Source: Candidatus Latescibacterota bacterium
GTDB lineage: Bacteria; Latescibacterota; UBA2968; GCA-2709665
DNA: 24,438 bases
Assembly (NCBI GenBank): GCA_012271065.1
Contig: JAAXHE010000224.1
Coordinates: forward strand, 1 to 24,438
Direction of reading: 5' to 3'
Numbering within the stretch: position 1 is the stretch's first letter; each line of letters starts with the position of its first letter. A program made the translations under genes and the position numbers. Of this stretch, positions 8,601 to 15,094 are shown piece by piece. Under the pieces are notes generated by a model. It worked only from the letters and a program-made list of their open reading frames with translations. It made no database searches and was not told the origin of the DNA.

Positions 8601-9116
8601 GGACTGCAGGTTCAGTTCGGGCGGTGCGCTCTGAACCAGGGCGTCCACCCGATGCTTGAGGAGGCGCCAGGCCTCAAGGCCGGGACCATGCCTGCGGGCG
8701 CGGAACTCCTCCAGGGTTTCAGGGGTTACAAAGATGCGGGGATGGTCCGGCATCGTGTCGAGGATGCGCTCCGACGGGGGTACGGCAAGCGGTACGGATT
8801 CGGGCGTGACGTGAAAACTCCGCACGGGGCCGGGTAGGGACCGTTCACCCTCCGATGTCACCGCGAAGTAACGCCAGTACCACGTTCCGCGGTCGAGTTC
8901 GACCGACGGGTTGAAGAACGGCATGTCGATCCCCTCGCGCCGGACAATCTCGCTCTCAAATCCGGAGTCTGCACAGATCTCGACGTTGTATGTAGCGGCC
9001 CTGTCGTCCGCGCGCCAGATCAGGGCCGGGGGATTCTGGATCGCGATGGAACCGTCAGCAGGCGTGATCGGCGGGTGCCGGTCAGGCTGAGGCGACGTGT
9101 CGACGGCGAAAGCCAA
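5688..9116 (-). CDS. DUF4962/heparinase II/III-like polysaccharide-active protein
   Basis: A 1142-residue multidomain protein. Residues about 15-105 form a fibronectin-like beta domain (PPITPADGS, ALIW, YNVEICAD, WYWRYFA). Residues about 120-480 are a helical toroid of DUF4962/heparinase type, with NSHGQQ at 311-316 and YTEGQKYG at 359-366. Residues about 490-740 hold the heparinase II/III-like beta sandwich with HSHAHQDQNGF at 513-523 and HNSILVDG at 557-564. Further beta domains follow, ending in a jelly-roll, carbohydrate-binding-like module from about 990 (NLLCNGGFE). Such proteins cleave uronate-containing glycans by beta-elimination; the exact substrate cannot be read here. The start is TTG 9116 with AAAGGA upstream; an in-frame stop lies shortly upstream. 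No signal peptide is visible, which is odd for this class. Confidence 0.9.
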   Translation of the reverse strand: MAFAVDTSPQPDRHPPITPADGSIAIQNPPALIWRADDRAATYNVEICADSGFESEIVRREGIDMPFFNPSVELDRGTWYWRYFAVTSEGERSLPGPVRSFHVTPESVPLAVPPSERILDTMPDHPRIFVTPETLEEFRARRHGPGLEAWRLLKHRVDALVQSAPPELNLQSAPASLGERRGQVFHLKDGRIRFPADFQIADLKRGADTVNALSFAYLISGDEKYAAAARRWMVFLAHFRVDIHQKDRGQHDTVVYCYEFGLKGMALAYDRLYPLLESEERAGALAHIEFHCDAAYRWLRDGLQIHLNYQNSHGQQCMHALLPTVLAVATESARTREWADYLIRQYANRVAWGSSDGGYTEGQKYGHKVQFILEALAALKTATGLDVFREPRWQNTGSFWLYCMSLNYWWNHWGDCYSLIDPNFGSDADTYVSAFLAAMTGDPTVKWWSDTRVCNPVHLPLQYLAGSGVRPRPPVDVAQARLFPDVGQLAAYDRFYDHGSSRIFFRSSQWGDHSHAHQDQNGFVIHAGGEILCCDAGYYTYYGDTYHAQWTRTTQAHNSILVDGESQRRGIAHKGEIAAFFNTPDACFFTGDASGAYGELLEKFQRCVLFIRPDVFVLCDDLEASEPREFSWTLNTFERADMDEVSQSMTIRQRDQRLLVRHLADGPLKYIQNNDRPFPLKTRDWCRVTEAFPQQWNIRATTEKRTREQILAVLHTYKDTDGPGVDNIRRLETDGADGVSFQSGNRSECVLFRNREGGRIEGAGIESDGKVVNVSHIGDQLDRWLLHGGARLCLDGEILLTADVECDAAASYNRHSAAAQVQVRHRTPVRVSIHLPRAPGSVYISPPARPQNASPIDFTWRDGRVEVDLVDAGESVLWIDPVADLTKTPEPLHLTLPGGDGRQTVVLQTAIADNGDIIAFEEFTPCVPGVYELVAEGAELLIQDRWDPDVSVYGKGHVKACLREGTEVFVRYPPDGRPDLRAFLVESHRGRLINLLCNGGFEAGIVDYPPRYWNVQHSRTHDLSWPAWSVEDAVEGNACLKFTRDTDPMSLRSRPMRLRKAGRYNLRFKARGTATHARVSVSGQQGTHIDVPVRPAQAWTGYQAELDVQPGYTTVSVAFDSGGEPDQVLWMDDMEFGYIAQD

Positions 9117-9196
9117 GGTCTGGTATCCTTTGAAATATCGACGCGAATCGATTCAATGAAGATGAAATCCTGCCATTCCCGCGGTGTTCCCGGCAC

Positions 9197-9226
9197 AATA
9201 TAGCAACCCCTCCGGTACACGGGCAA
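9197..9226 (-). promoter_or_regulatory. Candidate sigma-70 promoter for the DUF4962 gene
   Basis: Read on the minus strand: -35 TTGCCC (9226-9221), an 18-base spacer, then -10 TATATT (9202-9197). Transcription would begin near 9190, about 75 bases before the TTG start. It stands back to back with the plus-strand promoter at 9232-9260. Confidence 0.5.
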
Positions 9227-9231
9227 GCACC

Positions 9232-9260
9232 TTGACATGCCGATGGCGCCGGGCTATCTT
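9232..9260 (+). promoter_or_regulatory. Strong sigma-70 promoter for the lipoprotein-DUF350 operon
   Basis: A perfect -35 TTGACA (9232-9237), a 17-base spacer and -10 TATCTT (9255-9260). Predicted start is near 9267, giving a leader of about 50 bases before ATG 9317. It is the best housekeeping-type promoter I see in the window, so this operon is probably expressed basally. Confidence 0.7.
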
Positions 9261-9316
9261 TCTACTAATAGACCAAGCACCCGATGTGCCCGTTACGTTG
9301 CGCCAAGGAGATGCTC

Positions 9317-9997
9317 ATGCCACAGATGCGATGGCCGGTAGTTGCGTTTACCGTACTCTGGATTTCCGGGTGCGGCGCCAGGGACCCCATTCAGGAAATG
9401 CAGAAGAGCCTGGCGAACGCGCCCGCGTATATGATCATACTGGAGGATATGCGGGAGGACGGCACCTTTTTTACCAACTATTACCACAGATACACGGTCG
9501 TCCAGGGAGAGCGTCGGGGCACAACCGAATGGATTGAGGTCCCGGTGGAGGTCTATCGGCGGTACGCGGCCTTTCTCGGCATGGCATTGGTCGCCAAGTC
9601 GGACGAAGGGGTGAACAAAACCCCCCATCCGCCCGGATACCACTACGTGGGGAACCCGCATTACGGGCACTGGGGCGGTGGCGGGAGTTTCTGGGTGTTC
9701 TACGGACAGTACGCGATGATGCGGAGTTTGATGGGCGGGGGCTACGGGGGACAGATCTACCGCAATGATTACGACGACTATCGCAACAACCGCGATCGGC
9801 GCCGGCCGTATTACGGGCGCAACCGTGAATACGGTACCGAAGGGTCGATCACAAAGAAGCAGAGGCCGGCGTTCTATCAGCGCCGGAGACAGGCCATTGC
9901 AAACAGGCAGCGGTCCTTTTCCCAGCGGGTCAGGGACCGGTCCGGCCGCAACAGGTCGGGCTTCGGCAGCCGCAGCAGAGGGAGGTTTGGAAAATGA
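9317..9997 (+). CDS. Arg/Tyr/Gly-rich lipoprotein of the DUF350 operon
   Basis: A 226-residue predicted lipoprotein. ATG 9317 is preceded by AAGGAG six bases upstream. Residues 1-19 form a short basic, hydrophobic signal ending in the lipobox ISGC (Cys19). A folded part (PAYMIILEDM, FFTNYYHRYTVV, EWIEVPVEVYRRY) is followed by a Gly/His/Trp/Tyr-rich stretch (HYGHWGGGGSFW, GGGYGGQ). It ends in a strongly basic tail rich in Arg, Tyr and Ser (RRRQAIANRQRSFSQRVRDR). I do not recognise a named domain. The stop overlaps the next start (ATGA), so it is translationally coupled to the DUF350 gene. A lipoprotein beside DUF350 recalls YjfM next to YjfL in E. coli, but I see no clear sequence match. The basic tail could bind acidic lipid, LPS or peptidoglycan; that is a guess. 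Confidence 0.8.
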   Translation: MPQMRWPVVAFTVLWISGCGARDPIQEMQKSLANAPAYMIILEDMREDGTFFTNYYHRYTVVQGERRGTTEWIEVPVEVYRRYAAFLGMALVAKSDEGVNKTPHPPGYHYVGNPHYGHWGGGGSFWVFYGQYAMMRSLMGGGYGGQIYRNDYDDYRNNRDRRRPYYGRNREYGTEGSITKKQRPAFYQRRRQAIANRQRSFSQRVRDRSGRNRSGFGSRSRGRFGK

Positions 9998-10839
9998 TGT
10001 GGGACAGTTTGCTGGAAACCGGGATTTACCTGGTCTGCGCGTACGTGTTGTTCTGGATTGGCAAGCTCGTATACGACTGGACCACGCCAAGCTACCGCCT
10101 GAAGGAAGAGCTGGTGGAGAAGGACAACACGGCCCTGTCGGTGGCGATGGTGGGGTACTTTCTGGGCTTGGTCATGGCCATCGGAGGGGTGATTTCCGGT
10201 CCCTCGCACGGGTTGGAGGTCGACCTGGTCGATGTACTCATATACGGTCCGCTGTCGATCGTGCTGATGAATCTGTCGCGGATCATCAATGACCGGCTGA
10301 TCCTGCACCAGTTTTCGATCCGGGACGAAATTGTGCGGGACCAGAATGCCGGCACCGGAGCCGTGGTCTGCGCCTCGTACGTCGCCACGGGTCTGGTAAT
10401 CTTCGGGGCGGTGTCCGGCGAACTGGGCGGTCTGGGTACAACCCTGGCGTTCTGGGTGCTGGGACAGGCGGCGCTGGTGCTGGCGGGCATTGTCTACAAC
10501 TGGGCGACGCCGTACGATCTGCATACGGAAATCGAAAGGGACAACGCCGCTGCCGGCGTGGCATTCGCCGGCGCGCTGGTGGGTATCGGCATTGTGGTGC
10601 GGCACGCCGTGGCCGGAGACTTTATCTCCTGGACGACGAGCCTGCAGGACTTCGGGCTCGAGGTGGTTATCGGACTCGTCTTGCTGCTCGTGGTACGTGT
10701 TGCGACTGACAAGATCCTGCTGCCGGGCCTGAACCTGGCGGCGGAGATTTCGGATCCCGAAAAACCGCACCTGGGCGCCGGATTCATCGAAGCGTCGTCG
10801 TACGTGGCTGCATCCATGCTGATCGTATGGGTGTTGTAG
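9994..10839 (+). CDS. Tandem DUF350 (YjfL-like) membrane protein
   Basis: A 281-residue protein with about eight hydrophobic segments, made of two DUF350 domains: roughly 1-135 and 138-281. Each domain shows a membrane helix ending in a VYDWTTP or VYNWATP motif. This is followed by a charged loop (LKEELVEKDN, LHTEIERDN) and helices AxxVAxxGxxxGxxxxxxG, the DUF350 hallmark. DUF350 proteins are inner-membrane proteins of unknown biochemical role, repeatedly found with PspA, DUF4178 and spermidine-synthase-like genes. The start overlaps the lipoprotein stop by four bases, and the SDR gene follows 12 bp after the stop. Most homologues carry one domain per polypeptide; here two are fused, presumably an internal pseudodimer. 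Confidence 0.9.
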   Translation: MMWDSLLETGIYLVCAYVLFWIGKLVYDWTTPSYRLKEELVEKDNTALSVAMVGYFLGLVMAIGGVISGPSHGLEVDLVDVLIYGPLSIVLMNLSRIINDRLILHQFSIRDEIVRDQNAGTGAVVCASYVATGLVIFGAVSGELGGLGTTLAFWVLGQAALVLAGIVYNWATPYDLHTEIERDNAAAGVAFAGALVGIGIVVRHAVAGDFISWTTSLQDFGLEVVIGLVLLLVVRVATDKILLPGLNLAAEISDPEKPHLGAGFIEASSYVAASMLIVWVL

Positions 10840-10851
10840 GAAGCCGTTGCG

Positions 10852-11652
10852 ATGGGAACTCGCCTCGAGGACAAGGTCGCAATCGTAACGGGCGCCGGTT
10901 CTGTCGGACCCGGTTGGGGCAACGGCAAGGCGGCGGCCGTTCTCTTCGCGCGAGAAGGCGCCCGAGTGTTCGCCGTGGACGTCAATCCGGAGTCCGCGGA
11001 GGAGACCCGGGACATCATCGTGTGCGAGGGAGGGGACTGTACCGCCTGCGAGGCGGATGTGTCACGGTCCGAAGACGTGGAAGCCCTCGTCGCACGGTGC
11101 CTTGATACCTACGACCGTATTGATATTCTGCACAATAACGTCGGCGTTCTGCAGGTGGGCGGATGCGTTGAACTCAGCGAGGAAACGTGGGACCACGTGG
11201 TCGACGTGAATCTCAAGAGTATGTTTCTGACCTGCAAGCATGTACTACCCCAAATGGAACGCCAGGGCGGAGGCGCGATCGTGAATATCTCTTCGATCAC
11301 GTCGATCCGCTGGCTGGGCGTGCCCTACGTTTCCTACAGCGCGACCAAAGGTGGGGTGAATCAGCTCACTCAGAGTATCGCGATGCAGTATGCCGGGAAG
11401 AACATCCGCGCCAACTCCATACTGCCCGGATTCATGAATACGCCCATGGTGGCGAAATCCCTGGCCGAATTCTACGCACAGGGCGACGTCGAGAAGATGA
11501 TTCAGATTCGCGACAACCAGTGTCCGATGGGCAGGATGGGCGATGCCTGGGACGTGGCATATGCCGCCCTGTATCTGGCTTCGGACGAGGCGAAATACGT
11601 CACCGGCGCAGAACTCGTCGTGGATGGCGGGTTGACGTGCAAAACGGTGTAG
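10852..11652 (+). CDS. Short-chain dehydrogenase/reductase
   Basis: A 266-residue classical SDR. The cofactor loop is TGAGSVGPGWG (13-23), slightly expanded against the common TGxxxGxG. Asp43 at the end of strand 2 suggests NAD(H) preference. NNVG (95-98), Asn120, Ser147 or Ser148, and Tyr162 with Lys166 (YSATK) supply the structural and catalytic residues. The C terminus has YLASDEAKYVTGAELVVDGG, typical of the family. Substrate is unknown; many of these oxidise sugars or sugar acids. It is unexpected here: it lies 12 bp after the DUF350 gene and 21 bp before the aminopropyltransferase, so it is embedded in the operon rather than next to the sugar genes elsewhere in the window. Confidence 0.93.
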   Translation: MGTRLEDKVAIVTGAGSVGPGWGNGKAAAVLFAREGARVFAVDVNPESAEETRDIIVCEGGDCTACEADVSRSEDVEALVARCLDTYDRIDILHNNVGVLQVGGCVELSEETWDHVVDVNLKSMFLTCKHVLPQMERQGGGAIVNISSITSIRWLGVPYVSYSATKGGVNQLTQSIAMQYAGKNIRANSILPGFMNTPMVAKSLAEFYAQGDVEKMIQIRDNQCPMGRMGDAWDVAYAALYLASDEAKYVTGAELVVDGGLTCKTV

Positions 11653-11673
11653 CGCGGGGCAGAAGAAAAGGGT

Positions 11674-13278
11674 ATGGCCGCAAGAGACAGCGCCCCCGAA
11701 GACAATGGAGGCAAAGGAGCGCCCCCTCCCGCATCGGCGGGAGGATCGGGAAGCGGCCGCCTGTTGAAGGCGTGTCTGTTCGCGACGGGGCTGGCGGGAA
11801 TCGTCGCGGAATTCGTACTCTCCTCGCTGGCCAGCTACCTGCTCGGAAACCCGACGTTGCAGTGGACGCTGGTATTGTCGCTGATGTTCTTTGCGATGGG
11901 ACTCGGAAGCCGGCTAAGCCGACATCTTACGGAGCGGTTGCTGGACCGGTTCATCGCGGTTGAATTCATCCTCTCGGCGCTGTGCGCGACATCCGCCGCA
12001 GCGGCCTATTGGGGAACGGCGTTCGTCCAGGAGGCGGGCGCCATTATTTATGCTTATGCCGGCGCGATCGGACTTCTGATCGGGCTTGAGATTCCCCTGG
12101 TAACGCGGATGAACGACGCGTACGAGGAGCTGCGGACCAATATCGCGTCCGTCATGGAAAAGGACTATTTCGGCGCGCTGGCGGGCGGCTTGCTGTTTGC
12201 GTTTTTCGCGCTGCCGAAGCTGGGGCTGACCTATACGCCCATCGCGCTGGGGACGGTGAACTTTGCGGTTGCATCCGCGCTCCTGTGGCGATACCGGAGC
12301 CTGCTCGCCAGGCCGGCCGCGCTCATTGCCGCGTTCTGGATCACCGCGGTGGGGCTTGTTGCGCTGGGCGTGTTCATGAAGCCCATCGTGCGGTTCGGCG
12401 AGCAGAGCCGGTATCGGGACCGGGTGATATACGAGGCGCAGACCCCATACCAGCGGATCGTGATGACGCAGTGGAAGGGGTACCACTGGTTGTACCTGAA
12501 CGGCGGAATGCAGTTCAGCACGTACGACGAAGAACGGTACCACGAGCCGCTCGTGCATCCCGCTATGGGACTGGCCGCATCCAGGGAGCGGGTGCTGATT
12601 CTCGGCGGGGGGGACGGACTGGCGCTGCGGGAAGCCTTGAAATACAGCGACGTGAAACGGGTCACGCTGGTGGACCTGGACCCTGAGATGATCCGGCTCG
12701 CGCGAACCCATCCGGTGTTCGTGGAAGCGAATGACGGGGCGCTGGAGGACGCACGCGTGGACGTGGTCACCCGGGACGCGGGCCGGTTTCTGGCGGATGA
12801 CGCGGGAATCTACGATGTCATTCTTGTTGATTTGCCGGATCCGAAGGGTCCGGATCTCGCCCGGTTGTATTCGAAGGAATTCTACACGGCGTGTAACAGG
12901 CATCTCTCTCAGCACGGGACACTCGTGACGCAGAGCTCAAGCCCACTCCACGCCAGGCGGGCGTTTCTCTGCGTGTACAGGACTATGAAGGCAGCAGGGT
13001 TCCACGTGTTGCCCTACCACAATTCGATCCCGACGATGGGACAATGGGGGTGGCACCTGGCCATGAAGGAAGAGGTCATTTCGGAATCGGACCTGAAGCA
13101 GCGAGCGATGGCGCTTCGTTTTTCGGAATTCGAAACGGTCTTCCTGAACCGCGAGGCGATGGCGGGCATGCTGCATTTCTGGAAGGGCATGTTCGACGGG
13201 CTGGAAGACGTGGAGGTGAATACCGAACTGGCGCCGGTGGTGGACAGGTATTACCGGGAGAGTGAATGGGGATGGTGA
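11674..13278 (+). CDS. Membrane-embedded spermidine/spermine synthase-like aminopropyltransferase
   Basis: A 534-residue protein with a disordered Pro/Gly N terminus, about seven transmembrane helices (roughly 29-235) and a C-terminal spermine-synthase domain. The catalytic part has YQRIVMTQ, YLNGGMQFSTYDEERYHE, GGGDG (311-315), VDLDP (333-337; Asp334 would bind the AdoMet-type ligand), DAGRF (368-372), VDLPDPKGP (385-393), LARLYSKEFY and GQWGWHLAM. These proteins transfer aminopropyl groups from decarboxylated AdoMet; the membrane-fused subfamily has no settled substrate. ATG 11674 follows AAAAGGG. It is the last gene of the operon, and a palindromic repeat begins two bases after its stop. 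Confidence 0.9.
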   Translation: MAARDSAPEDNGGKGAPPPASAGGSGSGRLLKACLFATGLAGIVAEFVLSSLASYLLGNPTLQWTLVLSLMFFAMGLGSRLSRHLTERLLDRFIAVEFILSALCATSAAAAYWGTAFVQEAGAIIYAYAGAIGLLIGLEIPLVTRMNDAYEELRTNIASVMEKDYFGALAGGLLFAFFALPKLGLTYTPIALGTVNFAVASALLWRYRSLLARPAALIAAFWITAVGLVALGVFMKPIVRFGEQSRYRDRVIYEAQTPYQRIVMTQWKGYHWLYLNGGMQFSTYDEERYHEPLVHPAMGLAASRERVLILGGGDGLALREALKYSDVKRVTLVDLDPEMIRLARTHPVFVEANDGALEDARVDVVTRDAGRFLADDAGIYDVILVDLPDPKGPDLARLYSKEFYTACNRHLSQHGTLVTQSSSPLHARRAFLCVYRTMKAAGFHVLPYHNSIPTMGQWGWHLAMKEEVISESDLKQRAMALRFSEFETVFLNREAMAGMLHFWKGMFDGLEDVEVNTELAPVVDRYYRESEWGW

Positions 13279-13280
13279 AG

Positions 13281-13412
13281 ATCGGGGAGACGGTAGAGGT
13301 GAGACGGGAGAAGAAGCCCTTGCCCGCTATGTTTTTCCTCCTTGCCTTCGGTACGAAGAGATTCCTCACAAGACAGATCATCTCTAACCTCTCACGTCTT
13401 CCCGCTTTTGAG
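13281..13412. repeat. Palindromic ~130-bp element, copy 2
   Basis: Begins ATCGGGGAGACGG and ends CTCACGTCTTCCCG, imperfect inverted ends shared with copies at 4711-4841 and 20618-20758. The core TTCCTCCTTGCCTTCGG matches copy 1 closely, and CTCACAAG later in the copy is the inner-stem partner. It begins two bases after the aminopropyltransferase stop codon. Confidence 0.8.
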
Positions 13413-13474
13413 GAACACACCGTAGGCACGATTTTGAACAGAAAGGCATAAAACAGGTTTGTCGTTTGCGGGTC

Positions 13475-13555
13475 GGTTCTTTTCTGATAAATCCTTTGTT
13501 TTTATTTATTTATGTCCTTTTTCTTATGCGCGTAAGAAAAAGGACCAAAAAGAAC
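13475..13555. repeat. Nested long palindrome
   Basis: A perfect 13-bp inner stem, GTCCTTTTTCTTA (13514-13526) against TAAGAAAAAGGAC (13533-13545), with a six-base TGCGCG loop. An outer pair GGTTCTTTT (13475-13483) and AAAAGAACC (13547-13555) encloses it. The A/T-rich run before it is unusual for this GC-rich window. It could act as a terminator for the upstream operon or be a mobile palindrome. Confidence 0.7.
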
Positions 13556-13670
13556 CGCGCCCCTCGGCGGGGGGCCGGTTTTTCCGTGAATCACTCCAGA
13601 GGCGCAAGTGGCAATCGGGCGGCCTGCCAACCCTTCTGCAGTACCAGTGCAAATGCGATGAACGGTTCAG

Positions 13671-13760
13671 CACGGAAAAACCCCCCACTCAACCACTGGA
13701 CACGCTGCATTTGAATTTGTAGGGGCAACCCTTGTGGTTGCCCACATGGCGGTGGAGATA
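13671..13760. repeat. GGGCAACC hairpin repeat, copy A
   Basis: Contains a hairpin GGGCAACC (13723-13730), loop CTTGT, GGTTGCCC (13736-13743). The flanks (GGAAAAACCCCCC, ACTGGACACGC, ATTTGTAGG before it, CCCAC after it) match a second copy at 17490-17600. It resembles a short dispersed repeat I have seen in several phyla of uncultured bacteria and cyanobacteria. Confidence 0.75.
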
Positions 13761-13833
13761 TCGGTGATTCGCGATGCTGATCCTTTACAGGAACCGCTTT
13801 TGGCTGGAGGCTGACCGCCGACCGTGCCGGAAA

Positions 13834-13852
13834 CGAGGGCATCTTGCCCTCG
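13834..13852. repeat. Small hairpin CGAGGGCA/TGCCCTCG
   Basis: An 8-bp perfect stem with a three-base loop (TCT) inside the gene-free region. It resembles the core of short dispersed palindromes; no U-run follows, so it is not a good terminator. Confidence 0.5.
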
Positions 13853-14111
13853 ATGCGCCACTCGCGGTCCTGCTTATTCATGGCGCTGACGTCCGTGATT
13901 GACGGCGCCAGGCCATATCGTTCGCTATCAGAAACGCATTAGGTTATCGAGCGCGAAGTCACTCGCGAACACTCCCAGAGCAGGGCGCGTTGTTCCGTCC
14001 CTCTCGAATTTACGTTGTCCTCCGGGATTGGCAGGCCAGCGTATTGAGTGAGTCCTGTGAGGGTATTCGCACCATGCATTTGGCAGGCCCCGCGCCCAGC
14101 GGCGACTTTTG

Positions 14112-14138
14112 GTTCCTTTTGGTCGCTTCAAAAGGAAC
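14112..14138. repeat. GTTCCTTTTG hairpin
   Basis: A perfect 10-bp stem, GTTCCTTTTG against CAAAAGGAAC, with a seven-base loop. It is followed at once by a motif, GGAACACGCCGTAGGCA, that also occurs after palindromic element copy 2 near 13412, which suggests both are parts of related inserted sequences. Confidence 0.6.
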
Positions 14139-14179
14139 ACGCCGTAGGCAGGGAATTTTGGGAAAAGGGGTTTTCTGAG

Positions 14180-14260
14180 TTTGGTTTTGATCTTTGTTTT
14201 TAGCTAACGGCTGATAGCTGATGGCTCCTTCCGAGAGGGCCGGGGAGAGAAGTCTGGGCG
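14180..14260. repeat. GCTGAYR heptamer tract with flanks, copy a
   Basis: A T/G-rich lead (GGTTTTGATCTTTG) is followed by TAGCTAACGGCTGATAGCTG and then GGCTCCTTCCGAGAGGG. The same order of blocks recurs at 20518-20580, so the repeat is a composite rather than a chance heptamer run. Confidence 0.65.
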
Positions 14261-14297
14261 GTGGGGAGCGGCGGATCTTGATCTTGCTTCCCGCCTT

Positions 14298-14323
14298 TAG
14301 CTGATCGCTGATAGCTGACAGCC
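14298..14323. repeat. GCTGAYR heptamer tract, copy b
   Basis: Three near-perfect units of a 7-bp motif (GCTGATC, GCTGATA, GCTGACA) ending about 28 bases before the start codon of the RraA-like gene. It may fall inside that gene's leader or promoter. Confidence 0.65.
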
Positions 14324-14350
14324 TTCATTTGATTTTGAAAGGTTTATACA

Positions 14351-15022
14351 ATGGACTTCGACGAAATCAGACGACGCCTTTCCCGGCTGGATACGGCCTG
14401 TGTCTGCGATGGATACAAGGCGCTCGATAAGCCCGTCAGGGTCGTAGACCCCGCCATCCGTCCCACCTCGCCGGGTTTGAGGCTGATCGGGCGCGCGCAT
14501 ACGCTGACCTGCCACGAGGACTTTCTTACCGTGATCGTCGCCCTGCGAGACGCCTTGCCCGGGGAGGTCCTGGTGATTGATTCTCAGGGGAGCAGGAAGG
14601 CGTTGACCGGGGAACTGTTTCCCACCGAGGCGCGGCGCAAGGGGCTGGCCGGGATTGTGAACGACGGGCCGTGCAGGGATACGGCAGCGATCCGGAAACA
14701 GCAGCTACCTTATTACGCCCGGTCGGTCAACCCGGTTGCCGGCACGACGGACAGGCTCTTCGAGACACAGGTCCCCGTAACCTGCGGCGGCGTGCGCGTT
14801 CACCCGGGCGAGATCGTCTTCGGAGACGACGACGGCCTGATAGTGGCATCCTCCAAGGAGATTTCGGAGATCATTCCCGTTGCGGAAGAGGTGCAGAGGA
14901 AAGAGGTGCGACTCCTTGCGGAGATGGAGAGAGGCCGGAGCCTTATCGATATGCTGAATCTAGAGGATCACTGCAAGAAGCTACGCGCCGGTCAGGAGAG
15001 TCGTTTGCAGTTTCTGGTCTGA
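14351..15022 (+). CDS. RraA-like protein (demethylmenaquinone methyltransferase-like fold)
   Basis: A 223-residue member of the RraA/HMG-CHA aldolase family, whose members include the RNase E inhibitor RraA and metal-dependent pyruvate aldolases acting on oxo-acids. ATG 14351 follows GAAAGG. Typical segments are ACVCDGYKALD near the start, PGLRLIGRAHTL, LPGEVLVIDSQG, TGELFPTEARRKGLAGIVNDG, RD at 109-110, and PGEIVFGDDDGLIVA. Spacing of Gly87 to Arg109-Asp110 equals that in RraA. The acidic residue usually found three positions after the Asp is Ala here, so aldolase activity is uncertain. It lies alone between the repeat island and a bidirectional terminator. Confidence 0.85.
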   Translation: MDFDEIRRRLSRLDTACVCDGYKALDKPVRVVDPAIRPTSPGLRLIGRAHTLTCHEDFLTVIVALRDALPGEVLVIDSQGSRKALTGELFPTEARRKGLAGIVNDGPCRDTAAIRKQQLPYYARSVNPVAGTTDRLFETQVPVTCGGVRVHPGEIVFGDDDGLIVASSKEISEIIPVAEEVQRKEVRLLAEMERGRSLIDMLNLEDHCKKLRAGQESRLQFLV

Positions 15023-15039
15023 ACGGAATATACTAAAGT

Positions 15040-15078
15040 GAAACAGGCCGGACGACATAACGTCGTCCGGCCTGTTTC
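15040..15078. terminator. Bidirectional intrinsic terminator
   Basis: A perfect 17-bp GC-rich stem, GAAACAGGCCGGACGAC (15040-15056) and its complement (15062-15078), with a five-base loop. An A-rich flank lies to the left and a T-rich flank to the right. It sits between the convergent stops of the RraA-like gene (15022) and the DUF4178 gene (15095) and should end both transcripts. Confidence 0.9.
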
Positions 15079-15094
15079 ATTCTTCCAAAATCGC

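Larger units (their letters stand above)
13279..14350. other. Repeat-rich intergenic region of about 1.07 kb
   Basis: No convincing gene. The open frames here have no ribosome sites and change frame freely. In order I see: palindromic element copy 2 (13281-13412), a short RGGAACACRCCGTAGGCA motif (13412-13429 and again 14133-14150), a nested palindrome (13475-13555), a GGGCAACC hairpin element (13671-13760), a small hairpin (13834-13852), a second GTTCC-type hairpin (14112-14138), and two GCTGAYR tracts just before the RraA-like gene. The region looks like a landing zone for small repeats. Confidence 0.7.

Noticed and set aside
6438..8837. A 799-codon open frame on the plus strand
   Set aside because: It is antisense to the DUF4962/heparinase-like gene, which has clear domains. 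The frame is a by-product of GC-rich codons.
11914..12915. A 333-codon open frame on the minus strand
   Set aside because: Antisense to the aminopropyltransferase gene, with no ribosome site and no family resemblance.
13459..13881. Short open frames in the repeat island
   Set aside because: They run through palindromes and have no ribosome site; the sequence is explained by repeats.
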